From contig CM074861.1 in assembly GCA_037501455.1 (NCBI GenBank), forward strand, positions 92,667,001 to 92,731,000: a stretch of DNA of 64,000 bases, given 5' to 3'. This stretch comes from Lantana camara. Taxonomy: Eukaryota > Streptophyta > Magnoliopsida > Lamiales > Verbenaceae. The first letter of the stretch is position 1; every line of letters starts with the position of its first letter. Both the position numbers and the translations under genes were made by a program. Under the pieces are notes generated by a model. That model saw only the letters and a list, made by a program, of their open reading frames with translations. It had not been told where the DNA came from and did not search any database. Of this stretch, positions 1-10,128 are shown piece after piece.

Positions 1-160
1 GAAGTGCAAAGAAGTTATAGACTACTGAAACAAAAGAAAATGCATACGAGATCGGAAAAAAGCAAATAAAGTCTTTATTAAATGATCTCAAAATTGATAA
101 AGTTCATTAAACTAGACAGTGAATCAAAGAAACAAAGAAAAGTAAAAACATCCTAGACTA

Positions 161-2860
161 TCAAGGAGAGGGGCTCAAATTCTTCAAGTCTTCCTTCGCC
201 ACCTTCAGAAGTGCTAGTGAATCTTCCACAACTTTGAATGCCTTGAGGACAATTGTGGTATCTGATGGAGGAGTCTTCTCAAGGGCCTTAATCTCTTTGC
301 TGATAGTTTGAACGAGAGATTGAGCACTCTGATAAAGGAGTTGATGTTGCTCCAATGAAAGTGATAAGTCTTCCTTCTGTTTCGTCAAGTTGGCAAGTTT
401 CTTCGTGACAGACTTCAACTTCTTCTCAGTTGTCTTAACTTGATTCGCCCTAGCTGCTTCTTCGGCTTGGGCAGTGGCGAGTCGATCCCTTGCTTCGCTC
501 AACTGCTGAGAAAGCCAATCTTCTGAAGGCTCTCTAGAAGCTGCAGACCTCGCCTCATCATAAGGAATTGCCTTGGCAAACAAAATCGCCAATGACTTTT
601 CGACGGCAGAAATGAAAGGCTCGTCAAAACCCTTAGCATCATTTAACACTGGTTGAACTTCGTCCTTAAGAGATGAAATGAAGTTAAGTGGAGTGCTCTC
701 TATCGTCTGGAGGAGATTGCCCCACATCAACTTGAAAAATTGCTGCTTCTGAGTAGCAATAAATGTGGATGCTTGGAAAACTGAGACTGCGGGATGCTGA
801 GGCATTTGCTTTTCTTCGGATATCACAAGTATTTTGGATTGCGCCTCTCCTTCAGAAATAAGACCGGTCTCCAAAAGAACTGGCCCGAGGATCGATCTTT
901 GAGACTCCACATCGTCAGCTCTAAAAGGTTCCTCTTCCAACTGCAAGTGAAACACGTTCGATGTTTAAAGAAGAATAGAAAAGTAATGAAGAACAATGAA
1001 AGAAGAGGGAGAAAACTACCTTTTCACCAGACTTGTCAGCTGAAATCTTATGACGCTTCTTTGGCCTCTTCCAATGGCGATCTATAATGTCACTTTTACT
1101 CTTTGCCAAAGGGACGGGGAAAGTCTTTCTTTTTTCTCCTCCAATCGGATCAACTTTCTCGACTTGGATTGGGGCGACTTCCACATTGATCAATTTCACG
1201 ATGTTGTCATCAAAAAATCTACCGTGAGTTCTCGACCACCATTCCGTATAGCTCTTAGCACACAGCTTCTTAACAGCCGCAGTCATTGGGGGAAAGACCA
1301 CTCCATCCATAGAATTCAATAAAGTGCACACGCGCCAATGGTTGAGTCCTTCGTCTAGAGAAGCATCACAAAAGTCATTCTTGAGAACTCCGGGCACCAC
1401 TTGATAAAACCCGAACTGACGAGCAAAATGGTGAGGACTGTATGGCTCGATGATGAAACGATCCCCTTGTCTCAAAGGTAGGTAGCAAGATCGAATTGAC
1501 ATATAGTAGTTGTGCTCCTCCTCTGAGCCTTCCCCATTGTCAGTATAATAGAACTTCTCGTGGAGCGTCATCGCATTGCAATTCCAAGCCACGAACTCCA
1601 CCTTGTGGATCTTCTTACGAGCCTCCCTCGCATCATATTCCTTAGCTCCTCCCTCGCCGGAAAACCGCATCATTTCCGGACCATGGATGTCTTGATAAGC
1701 TTGGTGATGCGTCTTGAATTAGTGTGCTAGCCAACCATAGACGTAGTGGGCAGGAAAGGGAGTATGAACTCGAGTCGGTCGGGCGGATGCTGATATCTTG
1801 TTCAAACCCCGATAGATGCTTGCGAAGACCGGAATAGCCAAATCAACCTTGAAGCCGCTTGCTATGACGCTCACCATCTTGAAAGTACTTGGGCATATCG
1901 AACCGACACTTTCTGTTAGAAGAACCAAGAGACAAAGCCAACAAGCTATGAACGCCGTCAAATAATTATCTTCCCTTTTGTTCCCGGTGAGTCCGAATAT
2001 GGCAAACAACCTCTTCTCTGTGGCATTCCAAGCTTCATGAGGTTCGAAGTCACCAAGTGGGCGTTGTGTCGACTCGTGAGGGGATGGCTATATATACTTC
2101 TTTGCCTTTTCGCACCAAAAGCTCACCCAGGCCTCGATGGAAACTTGACCACCATGAACATCCTTTCGCAGCAAGTGATAGGCGTGGAACAAGTACTGGA
2201 AACTAGAGGGGACATATCTCTTTCCGAATTCGCCTTTCTCGGTGAGTTCCTTTGCATCGGGGACCACTTCGTCGTAGAGAAGACCTGTCATTGGGAGACC
2301 CGCCAAAGAGTATAAATCCCAGAGTGATATGGACAGTTCGTCGTTCGATGTCAGAAGAGTGTTGGTTGTCGGACACCATCCTTCGCAGAACGATTTCGTG
2401 ATCTCCAAGTTGCTGTGTAGATGAACAAGGAAGCCCGCACCGAGCTGTATATTTGGGCTGACTGCAGTTTGTCCTTGCACCGGCTGAGTATGTCCTCGGT
2501 CCATTCCCAATATCCGGCAACATAGTGGAACTCGCCATGAAATCGAAGATCGTCTCTCCACTTCACATCGCCTTCGATGATGCTTTGCCCTAGCGTCGGT
2601 AGATGGGTCGGTTCATTTGAGTGTTGATGATGACCCGCTTCCAGAACCCACACATGCGAAGCTTTGCTCAACTTCATTCGGTATGACCACTCCTTGACGC
2701 GAAAGGGTACCGTCACCTTTCCCCGATCACCCGCATATGGTCCAGTGAGACAAGGATGAACCGCCAACTTCGTGCCCGTATCAAGCTGTTGCTTCTTGTT
2801 GTCAAGAATCACCAATTGTTTAACTCCGGAAGCTAAGGTGATGTCTTTGAAATGCACCAT
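161..2860 (-). pseudogene. Plant mobile domain (PMD, MAIN-like) gene, broken
   Basis: The conceptual product matches the plant mobile domain family, the 'aminotransferase-like, plant mobile domain' proteins found in cellular MAIN/MAIL genes and carried by some transposons. Family-typical blocks appear in order from the 5' end at 2860: GYWEWTEDILSRCKDKLQSA, then FCEGWCPTTNTLLTSNDELS, then ACWLCLLVL, then HYVYGWLAH, then RFSGEGGAKEYDA and YLPLRQGDRFIIEPYSPH. A lysine-rich coiled-coil tail (residues coded by about 520-290) ends at 161. An intron at 941-1019 has GT and AG ends, is in phase 0 and joins the PMD part to the tail in frame. Three lesions are seen. A frameshift lies near 2410-2425, in-frame TAG is at 2088-2090, and in-frame TAA at 1719-1721 sits where the family usually has Tyr. 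An AATAAA signal lies on the minus strand at 74-79, about 80 bp past the stop. A sequencing error cannot be excluded for the single-base lesions. Family assignment is confident; function is not inferred. Confidence 0.8.
941..1019 (-). other. Intron of the PMD pseudogene
   Basis: The minus strand reads AAAAG|GTAGTTTTC at 1019 and CACTTGCAG| at 941, with a pyrimidine-rich stretch between. The 79-bp length is not a multiple of three. Removing it joins two long open frames at a codon boundary (218 codons upstream, next codon starting at 940). This supports a real spliced ancestor rather than a processed copy. Confidence 0.75.
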
Positions 2861-3186
2861 CTTTACCTACAAGACAACAGAGCCAAGGAAACACGAAAGT
2901 AATCAGACTATGAAATATGCAAAAAAATAAAAATCAAAATCAAAAAAAAATTCACTAGTGACTAATTAGTGGCGCAACAAAAGAAAAAGTGACTAGTTAG
3001 TGATGCTCACGGTACACCACTGCTGTGAAATTGCAAGAGGTGATTTCTAAATCACTATGCTGTCCATATCATCATGAAATTGCAAAAGAAATTTGATACC
3101 AATTAATTAGTGGTACTCATCTTTAATTTGTAAACCAAGAGATGTGTAACCATTAATTAATTAAAGTGCCACTTAGGTGGGCCATG

Positions 3187-3235
<49 letters not shown>

Positions 3236-3630
3236 CGTGTGGATGCAAACAGGTGATATCAAGTGTGCCCATTTCTTTATTTTTGGACATTAAAGTCTTG
3301 AGGCTGTAATTACAGTTTGAGGAGGGGGGCACGTGTTATGTATATATGTATAATATATTGGAAGACCCAATTTCCCTCATTAAAAAGCTGTGTAATTTGA
3401 TAACGAAAAAATCTGATGGGGGAAAAGCTTCATGACTCCGGTATTTCAAAAAAAAAAAAAAAAGAGTGAGGCCGAAGAAAAGAGAAATATCAGGTATCCT
3501 ATTTGCATCAAGAGAGAGATAAAGAATATAGCAGAAGCAAATATATGAAATCCGCAAGCTATATTTGCTGCCTCTATCCTACTCAAACCAACGAAGAAGA
3601 AAAAAAACAGGAGCATCAAGTAATTCAGTT
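2861..3630. other. AT-rich intergenic stretch
   Basis: No coding frame is convincing here. The sequence is AT-rich with short poly-A runs (for example 3449-3464) and one AT/GT microsatellite. The stretch just upstream of the PMD start (about 2862-2880 on the minus strand) ends in a pyrimidine-AG tract. It could be an intron acceptor before the first coding exon, but this is not certain. Confidence 0.5.
3191..3240. repeat. (AT)n-(GT)n microsatellite
   Basis: About 14 AT dinucleotides run directly into about 10 GT dinucleotides, ending in gcgtgt. Confidence 0.95.
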
Positions 3631-3635
3631 GGCTG

Positions 3636-5603
3636 TGTTAGAGTAGTGCCCTAGAAGAGCCAAATAGTTTAGGCCTCTTTTTGTAAACTACTCTTATTAG
3701 CAGCAATTTGTGACATTAATGAAATAATAAATGTAACGTTTCATAGTCGCTTAATTCTATGTGGCCACTTCATCATATCTCATTCAAGTTTATTAATTGC
3801 ATATTATAACTGTTTGTGTATGGATGAAACCCCAAGGTCACACTGAGCTACGGGACTTGACCTCGCATAGGGATGGAGGTTATGAAACAAGTCTCTATGG
3901 CGTGACCTAAACCAACTCCAAGTCGAAGAGTCTAATAAGCACGGGGATGTTGACTTGACTCGTTTGAGACTTGCTCATACGACGTGCCTTTTAGAAAGGT
4001 TACTTTGTTTCATAAGTATTGAATGTAGAGACATTCACATGCGTATGGGGGTGCTTGTTAGGGAACAAGTACACTGAGGATCCCGACAGGAACACCTCAA
4101 TGGGGTAAGGCTTTTACGCCTTAATGATGAGGTTGGTTCCCTAGTTATGGTAGTGTCTAAATGGTCCTTAGACTTGAGGCTCCATTGATGCTCTGTGCAT
4201 GACAAGGGCAATGTTTGATATGCGCCTAGAGATTCATGGGTTCCATGAATCTCGTTATGGTTGTATGTTGGCATTGTTCGAATCATGTATGGGGGCATAT
4301 GAGAGGCCAACATAGAATCTATCGCTCGTCTAGAAGAACGAGTGAATCACCCATGAGTTCTATTGTAGCACATTCCACTTAAATCCTTGCGCAAGGTAGT
4401 GAGATCTAAATTAGGAAATGAGTTTCCTAGAGTGTTAGATCAAATGGAATTGCTATTAGAATTAATTCATAGCATTAGGACTAATAGGGTTCTATCATTC
4501 CCATGCCCTAAGTCCTAATCGGGGATTGGACGATAGAAGGATCTTATCTCACGGTATCCATGAGACTGAAAGGTTCACAACATAAACTTCACCTGTTGGA
4601 TGGGTGGTCATGAGCTTGTCACTAGACATCGATCATGATCTGTAGGTACTGATTAATTAAAAGGAGTTTTAATTAAACAGTGATTAATTGAAAGAGTTCA
4701 ATTAAATCAATAAGATAAAAGATTATCTGAAATACCACATTAAGAATGTGGGCCTACTACTATTCATTGGTGAACCTAAGGGGTCACACAATGACTCGAA
4801 TTGAACAACAAGATTATCTAAAGATCAATAGAGATTGATTGATGAATTAAAAGAGTTTAATTTATGAGAGAGTAATTAATTAATAATTGTATTAATTAAT
4901 TTATGCTTAATTGTTAAGCTATTGAGAATAGATGTTAAAGAGTTAACATTAATTTAAATAAGTGTATTTAAATTAATTGGACTTGAAATTTAATTAGGAG
5001 TAATTAATTTTTAAGTCCACAAATTTAATTAGATGTTGGACTTTTGATTTAATTGTTGTGATTAAATTAAGTCCACTAATTAAATAAATATTGGGCCTTT
5101 TAATTTAATTAGTAGTAATTTAATTAAAACCCATTATATCAACTAGCTTAGCCCATAAGGTTTTTGACCTAGGGTTAAGCATATAAACAGATTTGTGAGA
5201 AGAAAGAAATGATCGTTGTTTTTCTTCTTTTCTGCTTTCTCTCCAAGTCTCTCTCTTCTCTCTCTTTTCTCAATACAGTATTGAGAATACTATTAGATAA
5301 TCAATATCTAATTAGTGTTCTAGTGTGCTAATTGATTACTTATTCAATTACGAGTCGTGGACTACCTTAGAGGAATTCCGCGTGGGATTCTTGGAAGAAG
5401 ATCGGATAGAAGAGAAGCGGGTAGGTTTTGGAAAACCTTCTAGTCATCGTCATCAATAGGAAGCGAAAGAGGTATTTGATTTTTCTTTGATTTAAATCGT
5501 AAATCTTTAATCAAAGGTGATCTTGTTTGGAATTCCGATAAATTGGTTTTATAATCCCTAAAAATTTCAATTTCCGCTGCGTTAGGGTTGACGAATTCCA
5601 ACA
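3636..5603 (+). repeat. copia-1 5' LTR
   Basis: This 1968-bp direct repeat is matched by 11665-13632. It starts TGTTAGAGTAGTGCC and ends GAATTCCAACA. A pyrimidine-rich tract and the rrna-free AT-rich block near 5200-5300 suggest the R region, but the transcription start was not located. Confidence 0.97.
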
Positions 5604-5604
5604 G

Positions 5605-5616
5605 TGGTATCAGAGC
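5605..5616 (+). other. copia-1 primer-binding site (initiator tRNA-Met)
   Basis: TGGTATCAGAGC begins two bases after the LTR. It is complementary to the 3' end of plant initiator tRNA-Met, the standard copia primer. Confidence 0.93.
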
Positions 5617-5931
5617 CATACTTTGATTGATTTACGATTTTTAATTCCTTGTATTAATTTGATTAATATTTTGATGCGTGTCATGTTTGTTTTAATTTGA
5701 GATTCGTTTGGGCATGAGTTTTAAAATTTGAAGAAAAGTTCTTGTTTTAAAACTTACATGAAAATTATGAGATTTTGTGAAAATCGAAAAATTGTTTTTC
5801 ATGATTTCATAAAATTATAATTTATATATTTTTTCTTTTAAAATTAGATTTTAAAATAAATATGTACAGTGCATCGTGTATTGTACAGTATGCAGTGTGT
5901 GCGTGTGTGACTGCTGCTTCAGGGCAACGAA

Positions 5932-6085
5932 TTGGGCTTGCTTGCAGCCCAAGTCGCGGCCCTTTCCGGAATAGGGCATGCATCGGATTGGGCTTTGTTG
6001 AAGCCCAAGTCGCAGCTTGTCCCGCAGCGTGCGAGTCCGGCAGAATGGGCCACGGCCCGCCTGATCTGGGCCTCTGCAAGGCCCA
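5932..6085 (+). other. GC-rich hairpin cluster in copia-1 leader
   Basis: In an otherwise AT-rich leader, this block has perfect short inverted repeats. TTGGGCT/AGCCCAA occurs at 5932-5952 and again at 5988-6008, each followed by GTCGC. TGGGCCT/AGGCCCA follows at 6067-6085, and GGGCC-ACG-GCCC lies near 6047. A GC block at a matching distance from the PBS exists in copia-2. A structured RNA role is inferred. Confidence 0.6.
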
Positions 6086-6133
6086 CGCGGATGAGCCCAC
6101 TTTAACAAAACAATTAGATTAATTTGAGGGTGT

Positions 6134-6187
6134 AAGGATTAGAACCTTAGACCTCAAATTTGTTAAAGGAACTCCCAACCACTGGAG
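6134..6187 (-). other. tRNA-like remnant with A and B box motifs
   Basis: On the minus strand, TGCTCCAGTGGTTGGGAG resembles a pol III A box and the D arm. About 35 bases later, GGTTCTAATCC resembles a B box and T arm, with one change from GGTTCGAATCC. The flanks do not form a convincing acceptor stem, so this is a tRNA-derived relic, not a tRNA gene. Confidence 0.4.
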
Positions 6188-7242
6188 CAGTATTGCTTGT
6201 TGGCGAATTTGGGCTAGAATTTGATTTTAGCTTATACAGAAACAGTTTTAAAATTGTTTTAAAACTAAATGTTTATAATTAATTTTGTAAAATTGTTTTA
6301 CTTGAAAATCAATTGGTTTTGCCCAAAATAGAATTGTTAAAATAGAAGCATGATATATTAGATAGAGATCTAATGGGAATTAAATTGGGTTAGAGAATTC
6401 AATTTAATTAAAATTTGAAGGATTAATTTAATTTGGGAATTAAAAGATAATCCTTGGTCAATAAATAATTTTAGAAATTATTTAAAGACTTTAAATCGCA
6501 TAATGACTATTTACTTGGTAAATTTATTTTATGTTATGCATTGGATGTATGGTTGGATCAATCATGGGCTTTATTTGCGCTATGTATGGTTTTATTTTAT
6601 TTATGCATTTTAATATTGGTTTTAAACGAGAGCCTGCGAGCCTCTTATTCAATTATTGTAAGCATTATTTTTATTTTCTCCCCCTTAAAATGTAATCCCC
6701 CTTTATTTTGTAAAGAGAGTAGTTTTAGGGTGAGATCTCTAATTAGATTAGGAGATGGAGAAACAAGACGGAGCAAGCAACGGAATAAGAAGTCCATCAA
6801 GGCCCCAAAAGTGTTTGGGTGCAATTATTTTGATGTAATAGAATAGGGTTCTATTTAAGTGCTCTCTTTGTGTGTTTAATTCCGTATGATGCATGAATAG
6901 AACCATGGTCCATAAAATGGCTATTATGGACCATGCATAGGAAGCCCATGATTATCCATTTTTGTAGAAGCATGCTAGGCTTTTATTATCTTGTTATGAA
7001 TGTTATCTTATGTGCATAAATGTGTTCATGCATTAAATAAGATAAAATGAGATAATAATTACAATTGATGAGTCTTGGTGGAATTTTTGAAATTCTTATA
7101 CCCCGAACCGTCTTAGATAGTCTCAGACAATATAAATATTAAATCCAAATGGAAATTGAAGGATAAAATTTGATTTTATAAATTTCCAAGCATTCCGTCA
7201 ATAGAATTATTTGTTTTAGAATTAATCAAATCATTAAGTATT

Positions 7243-7552
7243 GGCCACGAGGCGTGGGATACGAAATGACGAGATTAATTGAATTAAAATAATTCTTTGC
7301 ATAAAAGATGCAATTTTTCAAAGTCAAAATTATGGTATTGGCCACGAGGCGTGGGATATTCATAATGGCGATGGAGAAATCTTAGGGATTGACGGGTCGG
7401 ATTTAAATACTGATTAGTATAGATGTCGCACGAGTCGTGGGTCTATGTGAAAGGTAATGCAAAATAATATTAAGAGTTGTATAGAGATACAATTGATGAT
7501 AAGATCGTCTACCTTGAGACTTAAAGTCGGATGTCTCACGATTCGTGGGTCC
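7243..7552 (+). repeat. Four spaced copies of a near-palindromic 19-mer in copia-1 leader
   Basis: GGCCACGAGGCGTGGGATA is at 7243 and 7340, TGTCGCACGAGTCGTGGGT at 7424, and TGTCTCACGATTCGTGGGTC at 7532. Spacing is 84-108 bp. The core CACGAnnCGTGGG is close to self-complementary. The same motif recurs four times in copia-2. Confidence 0.75.
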
Positions 7553-7755
7553 GGTGATAAGTGCTTGGGGGTCTTAATACCCACTATTTGAAAAACATGA
7601 TTTTTCTAAAATTATAAGGGGGTCAAAGGAATTTGATTAAAATAGTGGGAGACTACATTTGATAAAAGTCCATATCATTTGTAATTATTATTATTTCATA
7701 TCCGTCACTCATACTACGTTTTCTGCTTACATGTAGATTTTCTGCTAAAATCGTG

Positions 7756-10125
7756 ATGTCTAAAAATCCACTTAGTGCTATCCTTGAGGCCAATAAATTG
7801 ACTGGCTCGAATTATGCTGATTGGCTTCGCAATCTCAAGATTATCTTGGATTCCGAAAAGAGGACCTATGTTTTGACACAGTCTCCTCCCGATGTCATAC
7901 CTGATGACATGGCAGCAGATGAGAGGGAAACTGCTCTCCAGTGGCAAGAAGATGATCTACAGGCTAGATGTTTAATGCTTGCCACTATGTCTCCCGAGTT
8001 GCAGAGGCAGCATGCTGAGATGCGCCACTCGGCTGAGATCCATCTTCACTTGGAACAGATTTACAAGCCGATCAATAGGATTGATCGATTCGCAGCATCT
8101 AATGAGTTATTCTCGCTAAAGATGGCTGAAGGATCAAGTGTTCATGAACACTGTATTAAGGCTTTAGGCCTTATTGAAAAGCTTGCAAGCCTCGAGGTGA
8201 TCATGGATAATGAGCTTTACGTAGATTTGATCTTAACCTCTCTGCCACCTTCGTTCAAACAGTTCATAATAAACTTCAATATAAATGGAGCTAAAGTCTC
8301 AGTTGAGGAACTGAAGAACATGCTCGTAACTGCCGAGCGAACTATGAAGAAGGATAAGGCTGTTTTCTTAGTAGGTTCATCTTCATCCCAAACTAAGGCT
8401 GCAAAGCCGAAGAAGGGTAAAGGAAAGGGTTTCCAAAAGAAGAAAAAGACTCTTAAGCTCACTGGTGGGGTTAAGAAAGTGAACACTAAGAAGAAAGCTA
8501 ATCAAGCTGAGGATCAGTGCTTCCATTGCAAGAAACCAGGGCATTGGAAAAGGAACTGTAAGGAGTACTTAGCTACCCTTACAAAAGGTATAAATCTCAT
8601 CGAAATTAACCTTTCATTCAATTGGGTATTGGACTCTGGATGTGCTTCTCACATCTGTAATACGTTACAAGGAATGAGCAACGTCCGTGAGGTTGATGAA
8701 AGAGAACATGTTCTTCGAGTGGGCAATGGAGCAAGAGTTGCAGCAAAAGCCATAGGACATGTTAGGTTAATGTTAGGAGATGATTTTATTTTAGTATTGA
8801 ACAATGTTTTATTTGTTCCTGAGTTAGTTAAAATTGTTATTTCCATTCCTGTACTAGACTTGGAAGGTTTTTCCTTCTCTATTACTAATGCTATGTTTTA
8901 CATATTGAAGAATGGTTCTTCACATGCATTAGGGTCTTTACAAAATGGTTTGTATTTAACTAATACTAATTTAAATCTCCTAAATATCGAACGAGATAAC
9001 AAACGAAAATCAAATGACCAAACTTCAGCAAAGATTTGGCATGCTAGACTTGGACATATCTCCAAGAATAGGCTTTTAAAGGTGAGAAACTTAGGATCAT
9101 TCAGTACGGATGATCTAAACGAGTTAACCACTTGTGAGTCCTGTTTAAAGGGAAAGATGACCAAGTCCCCTTTTAAAGGGCATGTAGAGCGAAGCCAAAA
9201 TCTTTTGGATTTGATCCATACAGATGTTTGCGGACCACTAAATGTTAGTACCCGAAACGGCTGTAATTACTTCATCACATTTACTGATGATTTCAGTAGA
9301 TATGGGTATGTGTACCTGATGAAACATAAGTCTGAGGCCTTTGAAAAGTTCATAGAGTACAAAACAGAGGTTGAGAACCAGACAGATCGCAAAATTAAGG
9401 CTCTTCGATCAGATCGAGGTGGCGAGTATTTAAATGATCTCTTTATTGATTATTTGAAAGATAATGGGATTATCTCACAATGGACTCCGCCCGGGACTCC
9501 TCAGTTAAATGGGGTGTCCGAGCGACGAAATCGGACTTTATTGGATATGGTCCGAACCATGATGAGTTTCACGGATCTTCCAATATCGTTTTGGGGTTAT
9601 GCTCTTGAAACGGCTGCGAAGATAATTAATTTAGTTCCTTCCAAATCTGTGCTCGAAATACCATATAAGATGTGGTTTTCAAAACCCCCTACTTATTCAT
9701 ACCTTAGAGTTTGGGGATGTCCTGCATACGTCAAAAGACTAGTGGGAGACAAATTGGATTCCAGATCCAGTTTGTACAAATTTGTAGGATACCCTAGAGA
9801 GTCTGTGTGTTACTATTTTTATGATCCCTCGGAACAAAAGGTGTTTGTTTCGAGGAATGCCACTTTTCTAGAAAAAGAGTTTCTAGTTGAAAAGTCAGGC
9901 AAGATTGCAGAACTTACTGAAGTTCAACAAGAACCTACAAATGATCAAGCAATGGAATCTTCCTCTTTCCCACAACAAGAAGTAAATACAAGCCCTCGCA
10001 GATCCGCGAGAACAACTAGACCGCCAGACCGACTCAATTTGCTAACTGAAACCGGTCAATCGGATAGTGATCCAAGATCATATGATGATGCAATATCGGA
10101 TAGAGATTCGATGAAATGGCAGTAA
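7756..10125 (+). CDS. gag-pol: copia-1 Gag, protease and integrase part of the polyprotein
   Basis: ATG at 7756 is the likely start; the residue numbers here count one GTG codon upstream. Gag (about 10-200) is of the UBN2/copia type. A lysine-rich linker leads to a CCHC zinc knuckle, CFHCKKPGHWKRNC, at 256-269, which binds the RNA genome. The aspartic protease motif is WVLDSGCASH, with Asp294. The integrase zinc site uses H429, H435, C461 and C464. The DD35E triad is D491 (HTDVCG), D554 (RSDRGGEY) and E590 (SERRNR), with exact 35-residue spacing, so integrase looks catalytically complete. The frame ends at TAA 10123-10125 inside a conserved stretch just before RT, and coding continues in the same frame. 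The stop is therefore a nonsense codon in a once single polyprotein, unless it is read through. Confidence 0.93.
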   Translation: MSKNPLSAILEANKLTGSNYADWLRNLKIILDSEKRTYVLTQSPPDVIPDDMAADERETALQWQEDDLQARCLMLATMSPELQRQHAEMRHSAEIHLHLEQIYKPINRIDRFAASNELFSLKMAEGSSVHEHCIKALGLIEKLASLEVIMDNELYVDLILTSLPPSFKQFIINFNINGAKVSVEELKNMLVTAERTMKKDKAVFLVGSSSSQTKAAKPKKGKGKGFQKKKKTLKLTGGVKKVNTKKKANQAEDQCFHCKKPGHWKRNCKEYLATLTKGINLIEINLSFNWVLDSGCASHICNTLQGMSNVREVDEREHVLRVGNGARVAAKAIGHVRLMLGDDFILVLNNVLFVPELVKIVISIPVLDLEGFSFSITNAMFYILKNGSSHALGSLQNGLYLTNTNLNLLNIERDNKRKSNDQTSAKIWHARLGHISKNRLLKVRNLGSFSTDDLNELTTCESCLKGKMTKSPFKGHVERSQNLLDLIHTDVCGPLNVSTRNGCNYFITFTDDFSRYGYVYLMKHKSEAFEKFIEYKTEVENQTDRKIKALRSDRGGEYLNDLFIDYLKDNGIISQWTPPGTPQLNGVSERRNRTLLDMVRTMMSFTDLPISFWGYALETAAKIINLVPSKSVLEIPYKMWFSKPPTYSYLRVWGCPAYVKRLVGDKLDSRSSLYKFVGYPRESVCYYFYDPSEQKVFVSRNATFLEKEFLVEKSGKIAELTEVQQEPTNDQAMESSSFPQQEVNTSPRRSARTTRPPDRLNLLTETGQSDSDPRSYDDAISDRDSMKWQ

Positions 10126-10128
10126 GCC

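Noticed and set aside
4035..4313. 92-codon minus-strand frame repeated identically at 12064-12342
   Set aside because: It lies inside both copia-1 LTRs; identity comes from LTR duplication and the frame has no protein-like features.
6541..6846. 101-codon frame in the copia-1 leader
   Set aside because: Hydrophobic start reflects AT-rich sequence; no similarity to known copia proteins and no counterpart seen in copia-2.
7243..7552. CRISPR-like spaced repeats in the leader (also 40212-40533)
   Set aside because: Plant context, irregular spacing, only four degenerate copies, and location inside retrotransposon leaders.
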